NCBI GenBank assembly: GCA_947174985.1
Contig: CAMWLB010000149.1
Coordinates: 1 to 7,356 of the forward strand
Length of the DNA stretch: 7,356 nucleotides
Direction: 5' to 3'
DNA from: an uncultured Lachnospiraceae bacterium
Lineage (GTDB): Bacteria > Bacillota > Clostridia > Lachnospirales > Lachnospiraceae
The notes beneath the pieces are model-generated. The model had not been told where the DNA came from. It saw only the letters and a list, made by a program, of their open reading frames with translations, and did not search any database. Positions within the stretch are counted from its first letter, which is position 1, and each line of letters starts with the position of its first letter. Position numbers and translations under genes: made by a program. Below are positions 1 through 5,796 of this stretch, one piece after another.

Positions 1-722
1 AAGAGGGCAGCGCGACGGACGAGAACGGCAACAAGGTGGAGGCTGAAATCGTAGAGGAAGGCAGCGAAGAAGAGGCTGAGCAGGAAGACGGCGAAGAGGC
101 AGAGAAGAAGGAAAAGACCATCTACTATGTGACTGACGAACAGCAGCAGAGCCAGTATATCAATATGTTCAAGGCGGCAAAGATGGATGCCGTGATACTG
201 ACACATAATATCGACCAGCCCTTTATTTCCCAGCTTGAGGCAAAGAACGAGGGCATCAAGTTCCAGCGCATCGACGCAGATTTGACGGATACCTTCAAGG
301 CAAAGACCTCCAAGAAAGCGGAGGAGGAGATGAAGGCGCAGGCGGAGAGCATCAGCAAAATCATGAAGAAGGCGCTGAAAAAGGAGAAGCTTGAGGTCAA
401 GGTGGAGAAGCTGAAAAACAAGAAGATTTCTTCCATGATTACTCTGTCTGAGGAAAGCCGCCGTATGCAGGATATGATGAAGATGTACTCCATGAACGGT
501 GCAGGACTCGGTGATTTCGGCTCGGAGGGAGAGACTCTTGTTTTAAATGCAAATCATCCGCTGGTACAGTATGTAACGGCGCATCAGGACGACAAAAACG
601 TGCAGATGATATGCGAGCAGCTCTACGATTTGGCAAAGCTGCAGCATGCACCATTAAGCCCTGAGGATATGACAAAATTTGTGGCAAGAAGCAACGATAT
701 TATGCTGCTGCTTGCAAAATGA
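1..722 (+). CDS. htpG: Molecular chaperone HtpG (bacterial Hsp90), 3' part only
   Basis: This is the C-terminal end of an Hsp90-family chaperone, a cytosolic ATP-driven homodimer that remodels client proteins. The gene is cut by the left edge. The reading frame is already open at base 3, giving 239 visible codons of a protein that is usually about 620-680 residues. The block starting KTIYYVTDEQQQ, followed by MDAVILTHNIDQPF and GIKFQRIDADL, matches the late middle domain of HtpG. The region from about base 480 onward (MKMYSMNG, ETLVLNANHPLVQYV) is the C-terminal dimerisation domain. Immediately before KTIYY is a very acidic stretch of about 39 residues, 17 of them D or E, which is not part of the classical E. 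coli-type protein. The GTG at 36 is internal and is not a start. The N-terminal ATPase domain lies outside the window. The greA-type gene follows after 25 bases with no terminator between, so the two are probably co-transcribed. The family call is firm. Confidence 0.95.
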   Translation, partial: EGSATDENGNKVEAEIVEEGSEEEAEQEDGEEAEKKEKTIYYVTDEQQQSQYINMFKAAKMDAVILTHNIDQPFISQLEAKNEGIKFQRIDADLTDTFKAKTSKKAEEEMKAQAESISKIMKKALKKEKLEVKVEKLKNKKISSMITLSEESRRMQDMMKMYSMNGAGLGDFGSEGETLVLNANHPLVQYVTAHQDDKNVQMICEQLYDLAKLQHAPLSPEDMTKFVARSNDIMLLLAK

Positions 723-731
723 AAGGCTGGC

Positions 732-738
732 GGGGGAG
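732..738 (+). promoter_or_regulatory. Ribosome binding site for greA
   Basis: GGGGGAG lies nine bases before the ATG at 748. This favours that ATG over the in-frame TTG at 679, which lies inside the end of htpG and would add 23 residues with no resemblance to GreA. Confidence 0.65.
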
Positions 739-747
739 AAAAGAGCG

Positions 748-1251
748 ATGCATGATAAGCTGACACAGAGCGATATTAAGCGTATGGAAGAGGAAATTGA
801 GCACAGGAAGCTGGTTTTGCGCCCGCAGCTATTAGAGCATGTGAAGGAGGCGAGGGCGCACGGCGACCTCAGCGAAAATTTTGAGTACCATGCGGCAAAG
901 AGGGAAAAGAACCAGAACGAGAGCAGAATCCGTTTTCTCGACCGTATGATACGTACCGCGGAGGTGATTTCCGACGATTCCGCAGAGGATGAAGTGGGAA
1001 TCAACAATACGGTGACAGTAGAGTTTGTGGAGGACGGCAGCAAAGAGGTCTTTAAGATTGTGACGACCGTGCGGGGCAATTCCCTGGAGGGGCTTATCAG
1101 CAATGAATCGCCCCTTGGCAAGGCGTTGCTCGGACACAAGGCAGGAGATACCGTGCATGTACAAGTGAATGACGCAGTTTCCTATGACGTGCGGATTGTA
1201 CAGATTGAAAACACGGTGGATGACGGTTCTGACAAATTAAGAAGCTTTTAA
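748..1251 (+). CDS. greA: Transcription elongation factor, GreA/GreB family
   Basis: GreA-type factors enter the RNA polymerase secondary channel and stimulate cleavage of backtracked transcripts. The 167-residue protein has the expected two parts. An N-terminal coiled coil (about residues 5-75) carries the tip motif HGDLSENFEYH, with the acidic pair D40 and E43 in the positions of the catalytic D41/E44 of E. coli GreA. A C-terminal FKBP-like domain (about 85-155) contains ISNESPLGKALLG and AGD, the usual GreA signature. The ATG at 748 is chosen because it has a ribosome binding site and gives a normal length (family about 155-160). The tip is slightly divergent (NFEYHAAKREKNQNESRI where typical GreA has NAEY..A..EQ..IE.RI), so this may be a second GreA paralog rather than the only one. 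It follows htpG closely. Its TAA overlaps the stop codon of the convergent DegV gene, leaving no room for a dedicated terminator. Confidence 0.93.
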   Translation: MHDKLTQSDIKRMEEEIEHRKLVLRPQLLEHVKEARAHGDLSENFEYHAAKREKNQNESRIRFLDRMIRTAEVISDDSAEDEVGINNTVTVEFVEDGSKEVFKIVTTVRGNSLEGLISNESPLGKALLGHKAGDTVHVQVNDAVSYDVRIVQIENTVDDGSDKLRSF

Positions 1252-2156
1252 ATTGCGCGTTCCACAATGCCGAAGCCCAAGGGGTAGGGACCGGTGTGGA
1301 CGCTTATGGTAGCGCCAATCTGGTATATGGGCAGTTCTTCCTGTGTTAAAGGGGAACTGCCTTTTAATCTGCTGTTTATTACGGAAAGTGCCAGCGCCTG
1401 AAACTCTTCCGCTTCCGCCCTGTCATAGCCAAAGCCGATATCAAGGCTGTAGTCGTGGATATCCTTTCCGGTTTCTTTCAAATAGTCTAACAAAAGGTCA
1501 ATTACTTTTTCCATGGATTTCCGGCGGCTTCTGGTGATGCCGGAGGGGAAGATTTCGCCTTCCTTTAAAGTGATAAGTGGCTTGATGCCGAGGATGGAGC
1601 CGGCAAGACCGGTCAATTTTCCGATGCGTCCACCGTGCTGTAAGTATTCCATATTGCCGACGGTAAAGAAGATTCTGCCTGTGGATTTGATTGCCTCAAG
1701 GCGTTTCACCGTATTTTCATAGTCCCAGCCCGCTGCCTGCAGCTTTGCCGCTTCCAGTACATAAATGCCTTGCAGCACTGTATCGACGGTGGAGTCAATC
1801 ACCGTGATTTTGGCAGAAGGATAGGTTTCCAGAACCATATCCTTTGCGGTCAGGGCGGACTGCATGGAGCCGCTGAATTTCGTGGTGATGCAGATACAGA
1901 TAATGGGGATTCCTTCCTTTGCCAGAGGCTCAAACACGTCCGCATAATCCTGAACGGAGGGCATGGAAGATTTGGGAAAAACCTTGGGATTTTTCACCAT
2001 CTGCTCATAAAAATCGCGTATGCCGATTTCTTCAATTTCTTTCAAATAATTCTGATTGTCAAAAGAAACATAAAAAGGAACGACCAAAAGATTTTTTTCC
2101 TTCGCCAGTTCGGAAGGTAAGTCGCAGGAGCCGTCTGTAATAATCTGATATTTCAT
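1248..2156 (-). CDS. DegV family protein (fatty-acid-binding, FakB-like)
   Basis: DegV proteins bind a single fatty acid. In Firmicutes many are FakB subunits that present the fatty acid to the FakA kinase for phosphorylation and entry into phospholipid synthesis. The 302-residue product shows the family landmarks in order: ITDGSCDLP (6-14), SSMPSVQDY (63-71), TTKFSGSMQSA (91-101, the SG(T/S)xQSA loop), VIDSTVDT (119-126), GGRIGK (175-180) and the C-terminal IGATISVHTGPYPLGFG (280-296), whose H287 is the conserved histidine. Length is normal. The ATG has AAAGGGA just upstream and a near-consensus promoter 35-70 bases further on. No fakA or other lipid gene is present, so FakA partnership and ligand are unknown. 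The family call is firm but the physiological role is inferred from homologs. Confidence 0.93.
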   Translation of the reverse strand: MKYQIITDGSCDLPSELAKEKNLLVVPFYVSFDNQNYLKEIEEIGIRDFYEQMVKNPKVFPKSSMPSVQDYADVFEPLAKEGIPIICICITTKFSGSMQSALTAKDMVLETYPSAKITVIDSTVDTVLQGIYVLEAAKLQAAGWDYENTVKRLEAIKSTGRIFFTVGNMEYLQHGGRIGKLTGLAGSILGIKPLITLKEGEIFPSGITRSRRKSMEKVIDLLLDYLKETGKDIHDYSLDIGFGYDRAEAEEFQALALSVINSRLKGSSPLTQEELPIYQIGATISVHTGPYPLGFGIVERAI

Positions 2157-2198
2157 AAAAATCCCTTTCTATCTTGTGTTTTACACTTCTCGTAGAGT

Positions 2199-2227
2199 AT
2201 TATAATACATCAGAACGAAAGTGTCCA
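2199..2227 (-). promoter_or_regulatory. Sigma-A-type promoter of the DegV gene
   Basis: Read on the minus strand, TGGACA (2227-2222) and TATAAT (2204-2199) are separated by exactly 17 bases, matching the sigma-A/sigma-70 consensus at 11 of 12 positions. The start of transcription would be near 2192, giving a leader of about 35 bases before the DegV ATG. This makes the DegV gene independent of the LysR gene upstream. It is predicted from sequence only. Confidence 0.8.
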
Positions 2228-2299
2228 TACTTTTGGTGGTTTTCATAACTACATTTTGCGATTTTTGCCTATTTTAGAAAAGAAATTGGATATACGGAG

Positions 2300-2341
2300 A
2301 AAAAACCGGGCAGAAAGCGCGTATGTATGCTTCCTGTCCGG
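2300..2341 (-). terminator. Intrinsic terminator of the LysR-type gene
   Basis: On the minus strand CCGGACAGGAAGC (2341-2329) pairs with GCTTTCTGCCCGG (2318-2306), 13 positions with one A-C mismatch and one G-U pair. The loop is 10 bases, followed directly by six T. It lies 43 bases after the LysR stop codon and before the degV promoter. The plus strand has no T run after this hairpin, so it works in one direction. Confidence 0.88.
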
Positions 2342-2383
2342 CAAAAATAAGAATGAGAATGAATGTATCCTGCTGTTTTCAGT

Positions 2384-3268
2384 TTATCTGTTTTTTAAGG
2401 TGATTCCATGTATTTTGAGGAATTCAACTGCGATATCGGAGAGCCTGTATTCCCTGTTTACAAGAAAGGCGCTTGCCACATACATGTCAGGGTCGTCAAA
2501 TTTCTTGACAACCATATCTTTTGTAAGCTCCTTCTCGTCATCCGGCAAAGAAACCAGCGCCACACAGCCGAAGGAACGCGCCCACTCAATAGCGGTGGTC
2601 TTCGGGGAAGTGATGATGGCGACATTCGGCGAGAGCAGATGCTGCCCGAAAGCAGTCTTTACAATGCCCAGGCAGTCAAACGGAACGGCAAGGTTATATT
2701 CATGTACCTGAGTTATCTGCAGACGTCCCTTTACCTTTGCGAGTGGATGTCCCTTTGGGACAACTGCAACGACATCCTCACGCTCATAGGGGTAAACAGA
2801 GAGAGGAGCGTAGCTTGGCAGGTTGCTGCGTGTTATGCCAATCTCGGTGATACCGTTTAATACATTGGGAATGACAAGCTCGCTGGGAACTTCATATAAA
2901 TCGTAGTTGACCTTCGGATGTTCTTCGATAAAGGGGTCAAAAAATTTGTGAAGGAAATGAGCGGAGTTGCCGGCAGGTATGGAGATTTTGAGCATCTCGG
3001 CAAAGCCGGTTTTGCTGTTGGTAATGTCATTGCGGAGACTGTCCTCCAAACGGCAGATTTCCTTTGCCTTGCGGTAAAACATACGCCCTGCTTCCGTCAG
3101 CTCTAAAGAACGGCTGCCGCGGATAAGAAGCTGGGCGCCATAGTTTTTTTCGATGTTTTTTAACTGATTGCTGAGCGAAGGTTGTGCAATCAGGAGCTTG
3201 TTTGCAGCAGCCAGAATACTTCCGCTTTCTACAATAGCGACAAAATTTTTGTAAGAATCTAGAGTCAT
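2384..3268 (-). CDS. LysR-type transcriptional regulator
   Basis: LysR-type regulators are DNA-binding tetramers that sense a small molecule and usually control a divergently transcribed gene along with their own. The 294-residue protein has the typical N-terminal winged helix-turn-helix (about residues 3-62), with ILAAANKLLIAQPSLSNQLK (18-37) as the helix-turn-helix and LELTEAGRMFY (55-65) as the wing/linker start. A periplasmic-binding-like effector domain follows from about 91 to the end (LKISIPAG, GITEIGITR, VVAVVPKGHPLA). Length is standard. The start ATG is preceded by AAGGAGG at 3279-3273, four bases away. The gene is divergent from the purine salvage operon with a 250-base gap holding LysR-type boxes, so the likely target is that operon and the likely effector is a purine or related metabolite. 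Both points are inferences from position. The effector domain alone does not tell the ligand. Confidence 0.94.
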   Translation of the reverse strand: MTLDSYKNFVAIVESGSILAAANKLLIAQPSLSNQLKNIEKNYGAQLLIRGSRSLELTEAGRMFYRKAKEICRLEDSLRNDITNSKTGFAEMLKISIPAGNSAHFLHKFFDPFIEEHPKVNYDLYEVPSELVIPNVLNGITEIGITRSNLPSYAPLSVYPYEREDVVAVVPKGHPLAKVKGRLQITQVHEYNLAVPFDCLGIVKTAFGQHLLSPNVAIITSPKTTAIEWARSFGCVALVSLPDDEKELTKDMVVKKFDDPDMYVASAFLVNREYRLSDIAVEFLKIHGITLKNR

Positions 3269-3309
3269 ATACCCTCCTTAATGTATTTGTGTGATGATGT
3301 AGGGGCTTA

Positions 3310-3334
3310 TAATATAGGGCTGTGCACTATATTA
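3310..3334. repeat. Inverted repeat in the LysR-operon intergenic region
   Basis: TAATATAG (3310-3317) is a perfect reverse complement of CTATATTA (3327-3334), with a nine-base spacer. It lies in the predicted leader of the LysR gene, about 30 bases from the T-N11-A box. It could be a second regulator site or an RNA hairpin. AT-rich sequence makes chance symmetry easier, so confidence is moderate. Confidence 0.45.
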
Positions 3335-3343
3335 CAAACAATA

Positions 3344-3362
3344 TATTATCCACGTGATAATA
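3344..3362. promoter_or_regulatory. Candidate LysR-type operator (T-N11-A box)
   Basis: TATTATC-CACGT-GATAATA is a 19-base inverted repeat with perfect seven-base arms. Its centre contains T-N11-A (T3347, A3359) symmetrically placed, the classical LysR-family box. It overlaps the predicted transcription start of the LysR gene, fitting autorepression. It lies roughly 50 bases before the predicted start of the salvage operon, close to where activator sites usually sit. No binding evidence exists here. Confidence 0.65.
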
Positions 3363-3366
3363 ATAA

Positions 3367-3395
3367 TTTTATTATACATGATTCCCATATATAAT
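3367..3395 (+). promoter_or_regulatory. Possible promoter of the purine salvage operon
   Basis: TATAAT at 3390-3395 is a perfect -10 box. Seventeen bases upstream is only TTTTAT (3367-3372), a poor -35 box. A weak -35 is common at promoters that need a LysR-type activator. Transcription would start near 3401-3402, about 50 bases before the leader terminator. The surrounding DNA is AT-rich, so other starts are possible. Confidence 0.45.
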
Positions 3396-3399
3396 GCAA
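3371..3399 (-). promoter_or_regulatory. Probable promoter of the LysR-type gene
   Basis: On the minus strand TTGCAT (3399-3394) and TATAAT (3376-3371) are 17 bases apart. The predicted start is near 3364, inside the T-N11-A box. The -35 box shares bases with the plus-strand -10 box at 3390-3395, so the two promoters cannot easily be occupied together. Confidence 0.55.
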
Positions 3400-3452
3400 T
3401 TAGATTTTCGGTAATTTTAATGTTTATAAATTTTCAGGGCTTAGGAAATAGG

Positions 3453-3497
3453 TGCAAAGGTACAATGCGGGGATACATTGTACCCTTGCATTTTTTT
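3453..3497 (+). terminator. Intrinsic terminator in the leader of the salvage operon (possible attenuator)
   Basis: TGCAAAGGTACAATG (3453-3467) pairs with CATTGTACCCTTGCA (3476-3490), 15 positions with a single A-C mismatch, then seven T (3491-3497). Two further G-U pairs can extend the base. The hairpin ends 21 bases before the phosphoribosyltransferase ATG. No plus-strand gene precedes it back to the end of greA at 1251, so it most likely acts on the operon's own leader as an attenuator, or ends a short RNA of about 95 bases. A smaller hairpin (ATTTTC 3430-3435 with GGAAAT 3444-3449) lies just upstream. I could not identify an antiterminator or a known riboswitch core. Confidence 0.82.
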
Positions 3498-3504
3498 ACG
3501 GCAG

Positions 3505-3515
3505 AAGGTGAGGAG
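3505..3515 (+). promoter_or_regulatory. Ribosome binding site deciding the phosphoribosyltransferase start
   Basis: AAGGTGAGGAG lies three bases before the ATG at 3519, with the AAGGTG portion eight bases away. It supports the ATG at 3519 over the in-frame GTG at 3354, which would read through the leader terminator and AT-rich promoter region. Confidence 0.75.
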
Positions 3516-3518
3516 ATT

Positions 3519-4088
3519 ATGGATTGTTATTATGATTTGAAGGTATGCGGATTGTCAAGAAAGCTGCCATTTGTGGACATGGCGGACGGGACGGCTTATG
3601 CCAGTTTTGTAGTGATTAGTGACACGGAGCTCATTGAAAAGGCGGGCGAAGCGCTTGCCCGAAAGGCAAACGGCGCGGACATCGTGCTCACCATAGAGGC
3701 GAAGGGGATTGCCCTTGCCTATGAAATATCGAGGCAGCTTCATATGAAGGAATTTGTAGTGGTCAGAAAAAGCGTGAAGCCCTATGTCAAGGCGTATCTG
3801 AAGGACAGCGTTCATTCCATTACCACTGAAGGAGAGCAGCAGATTTTTCTGGACGAAGCAGATGCGGACAGGCTGAAAGGAAAGCGGGTTGCCATTGTGG
3901 ATGACGTGATATCCAAAGGGGAATCTCTGGCGGCGGCGGAGCGGCTGGTTGTGGCGGCAGGAGGAGAAATCTGCGCAAAGCTTGCCATACTGGCGGAGGG
4001 AGGCGCGGCAGCAAGAGATGACATTACCTATTTAGAAAAGCTGCCCCTGTTCCGGAAAGGGGGCGCGGGCTATGAGATTCTTGCTTAG
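3519..4088 (+). CDS. Purine phosphoribosyltransferase, type I fold (Xpt/Apt-like)
   Basis: The enzyme would join a purine base to PRPP, releasing pyrophosphate and giving a nucleotide. The 189-residue cytosolic protein has the type I phosphoribosyltransferase PRPP loop VAIVDDVISKGES (124-136) with the acidic pair D128/D129, and an earlier pyrophosphate loop IEAKGIALA (59-67). The stretch VVVRKSVKPY...SVHSITTEGEQ (81-107) resembles the flexible-loop region of xanthine phosphoribosyltransferase (B. subtilis Xpt, recalled from memory), though the PRPP loop is more canonical than in Xpt. Base specificity (adenine, hypoxanthine, xanthine or guanine) cannot be fixed from sequence. Its place next to adenine deaminase suggests hypoxanthine or adenine. 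The ATG at 3519 is chosen for its ribosome binding site. An open frame runs upstream to 3354 but is hydrophobic, AT-rich and crosses the terminator. This is the first gene of the operon and overlaps the next by 17 bases. A regulatory role like that of PyrR is possible but unsupported. Confidence 0.85.
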   Translation: MDCYYDLKVCGLSRKLPFVDMADGTAYASFVVISDTELIEKAGEALARKANGADIVLTIEAKGIALAYEISRQLHMKEFVVVRKSVKPYVKAYLKDSVHSITTEGEQQIFLDEADADRLKGKRVAIVDDVISKGESLAAAERLVVAAGGEICAKLAILAEGGAAARDDITYLEKLPLFRKGGAGYEILA

Positions 4089-5763
4089 AGATGTGCGCCT
4101 TCTGGACGTATTGCAGGGAGAAATTGTAAAAACGGATATTCTGATGGAAAACGGTATTTTTGCACGGATAGAGCCGGATATGCAGATAGAGGAGGCAAGA
4201 GATATCAAGGAAGTTTTCTGCGAAGGGCTTTTTGCGCTGCCCGGGCTGATTGACGCCCATTCCCATGTGGAGCTGAGTATGCTTTCCAGCGCTTCCTTTG
4301 CGGAGGCGGTCCTGAAGCAGGGCACCACGGCCGCCGTGCTGGATGCCCATGACGCGGTCAATGTGCTGGGGGCGCGCGGCGCGGCTTATCTGATGAAGGA
4401 AATGGCGCATACGCCGTTTACGCCGGTGTGGATGGCGTCCCCTTGTGTGCCCTCTGCCCCGGGATTCGAGGACTGCTATGGGCAGATAGAGCTGCCTGAC
4501 GTCAAAACCATGATTGAGGAGTACGGCATGTACGGTATCGCGGAGGCTATGGATTTCCACCGTGTGATAGAGGGTGAGTCCTCCCTTGCGGCAATTCTTG
4601 CATATGGAAGGGAAAAAGGCCTGATGATAGACGGACATGCGCCCTGTGTGCGGGGAGAAGCGCTGGATAAATATATTGCGGCAGGCGTAAAAAGCGACCA
4701 TGAGAGCGTTACCGTGGAGGAAATGCTGGAAAAATATGAGAAGGGCATGTATGTGATTGTGCGCAGGGGTTCCCTGCAGGAGCCGGCGAGCGCAAGCGAA
4801 CTGCTTGCAAAGGTGGGGGAGACGGAGCGGGTGCTTCTGTCTACGGACGGCTGTATCACCGTGCAGGATATTCTGGCACACGGACATATGAATTACGCCA
4901 TGGCACAACTCGTGGCGGAGGGGGTGGAGCCCATGCGCGCCGTCAGAATGGCGACACTCTATCCGGCGAAGGCCTACGGGCTGTCCCATATGGGTGCGGT
5001 TGCCGTGGGGAAAAAGGCGGATTTGGTGCTGGTGAAGGATTTGCAGCATTTTGAAGCGGCATCGGTGTATGTGGACGGTATGCCCCTTCTGCCTTCTTAT
5101 CAAAGAGAAGACTTTCCAGAGGAGGTTATCCATTCTTTACATCACAGGCTGCTTGCGGACAGGGATATCCGGATAGAAATCCCGGCGGGTGCAAAGGAAG
5201 TAAAGGCAGCGGTGCTTGCCATTGTGGACGGCACGCTGGAAACCAAAAAGGAAGAAAAAATCCTTAAGGCCGAAGGGAATAACCTTTGCCTGCATGAGGA
5301 TATCCTATACTGTGCGGTCGTGGATCGCTACAGGGAAGAGGGCAGTGTGGGGACGGGACTTGTGTGTGGCGCAGGCTGTTTTCACGGTGCAGTTGCCGGT
5401 TCCATCGCACAGGATACCCAGAACCTGATAGGGCTTGGAAATAACAGTGCAGATATGCTGCTCGCCATGAATGAGGTGTTAAAAAGACAGGGCGGCGTCG
5501 CCTTCGTGCAGGACGGCGAGGTAAAGGCTTTTCTGGCCCTTCCGGTCATGGGAATTTTGAGCCAGATGCCGGCGGAGGCGTTTGCAAAAGAGGTGCAAAA
5601 TCTGAACTTTTTGTTAAAGGAGGCGGGAATGAGTCTGTCAAATCCGCTGCTTACCATGAGCTTACAGATACCGTTGGCAGTTATCCCTGAGCTTGCCATT
5701 ACAAACAGGGGGCTGCTCGATGTCAGTCAAAATAGGTTTATTCCGGTCTGCAGGCCGGTTTAG
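4072..5763 (+). CDS. ade: Adenine deaminase (amidohydrolase superfamily)
   Basis: Adenine deaminase hydrolyses adenine to hypoxanthine and ammonia using a metal centre in a TIM-barrel. The 563-residue protein follows the AdeC layout: a small N-terminal beta domain, metal motif GLIDAHSHVE with H63 and H65, a conserved glutamate in GIAEAMDF (E158), DGHAP with H189, KSDHES with H210, STDG with D259, and MATLYPAKAYGL with GAVAVGKKADLVLVKDL (about 293-324). The C-terminal domain (about 370-558) carries the family pattern VIPELAITNRGLLDV. Two usual motifs differ: the family TDD is TDG here, and the C-terminal HDSHN is QDTQN (447-451), so activity or substrate may be altered. The ATG has GGAAAGGGGG eight bases upstream and overlaps the end of the previous gene by 17 bases, suggesting translational coupling. 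Gene order with a phosphoribosyltransferase and a purine permease supports a purine role. Confidence 0.9.
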   Translation: MRFLLRDVRLLDVLQGEIVKTDILMENGIFARIEPDMQIEEARDIKEVFCEGLFALPGLIDAHSHVELSMLSSASFAEAVLKQGTTAAVLDAHDAVNVLGARGAAYLMKEMAHTPFTPVWMASPCVPSAPGFEDCYGQIELPDVKTMIEEYGMYGIAEAMDFHRVIEGESSLAAILAYGREKGLMIDGHAPCVRGEALDKYIAAGVKSDHESVTVEEMLEKYEKGMYVIVRRGSLQEPASASELLAKVGETERVLLSTDGCITVQDILAHGHMNYAMAQLVAEGVEPMRAVRMATLYPAKAYGLSHMGAVAVGKKADLVLVKDLQHFEAASVYVDGMPLLPSYQREDFPEEVIHSLHHRLLADRDIRIEIPAGAKEVKAAVLAIVDGTLETKKEEKILKAEGNNLCLHEDILYCAVVDRYREEGSVGTGLVCGAGCFHGAVAGSIAQDTQNLIGLGNNSADMLLAMNEVLKRQGGVAFVQDGEVKAFLALPVMGILSQMPAEAFAKEVQNLNFLLKEAGMSLSNPLLTMSLQIPLAVIPELAITNRGLLDVSQNRFIPVCRPV

Positions 5764-5796
5764 ATAGGAAAACCAAGGAAAAGAGAGGAATAAAAA

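Noticed and set aside
1257..1303. Hairpin GCGT-t-CCACA with TGTGGACGC as a terminator for greA or the DegV gene
   Set aside because: The stem has a bulge, the loop is 28 bases, neither side is followed by a T run, and it lies inside conserved DegV coding sequence (the HTGPYPLGFG region).
2256..2860. Plus-strand open frames antisense to the LysR gene
   Set aside because: They lie opposite a clear LysR coding frame, have no ribosome binding site or family resemblance, and are best explained as codon-bias shadows.
3269..3518. Purine riboswitch upstream of the phosphoribosyltransferase gene
   Set aside because: Expected from gene function, and the string TATAATATAGGGC at 3308-3320 is superficially suggestive. 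However, the conserved three-way junction pieces (UUUCUAC-type J2-3 and paired loops) are absent both there and in the leader directly ahead of the terminator.
3354..3518. N-terminal extension of the phosphoribosyltransferase from the GTG at 3354
   Set aside because: The 55 extra codons are AT-rich and have no resemblance to the family. They cover the putative promoter and leader terminator and lack a ribosome binding site. The ATG at 3519 has one.
4024..5133. Long minus-strand open frame (369 codons) opposite adenine deaminase
   Set aside because: It is rich in His, Arg and Cys with no recognisable domain, as expected for the reverse of a GC-rich gene. The plus-strand gene in the same place is unmistakable.
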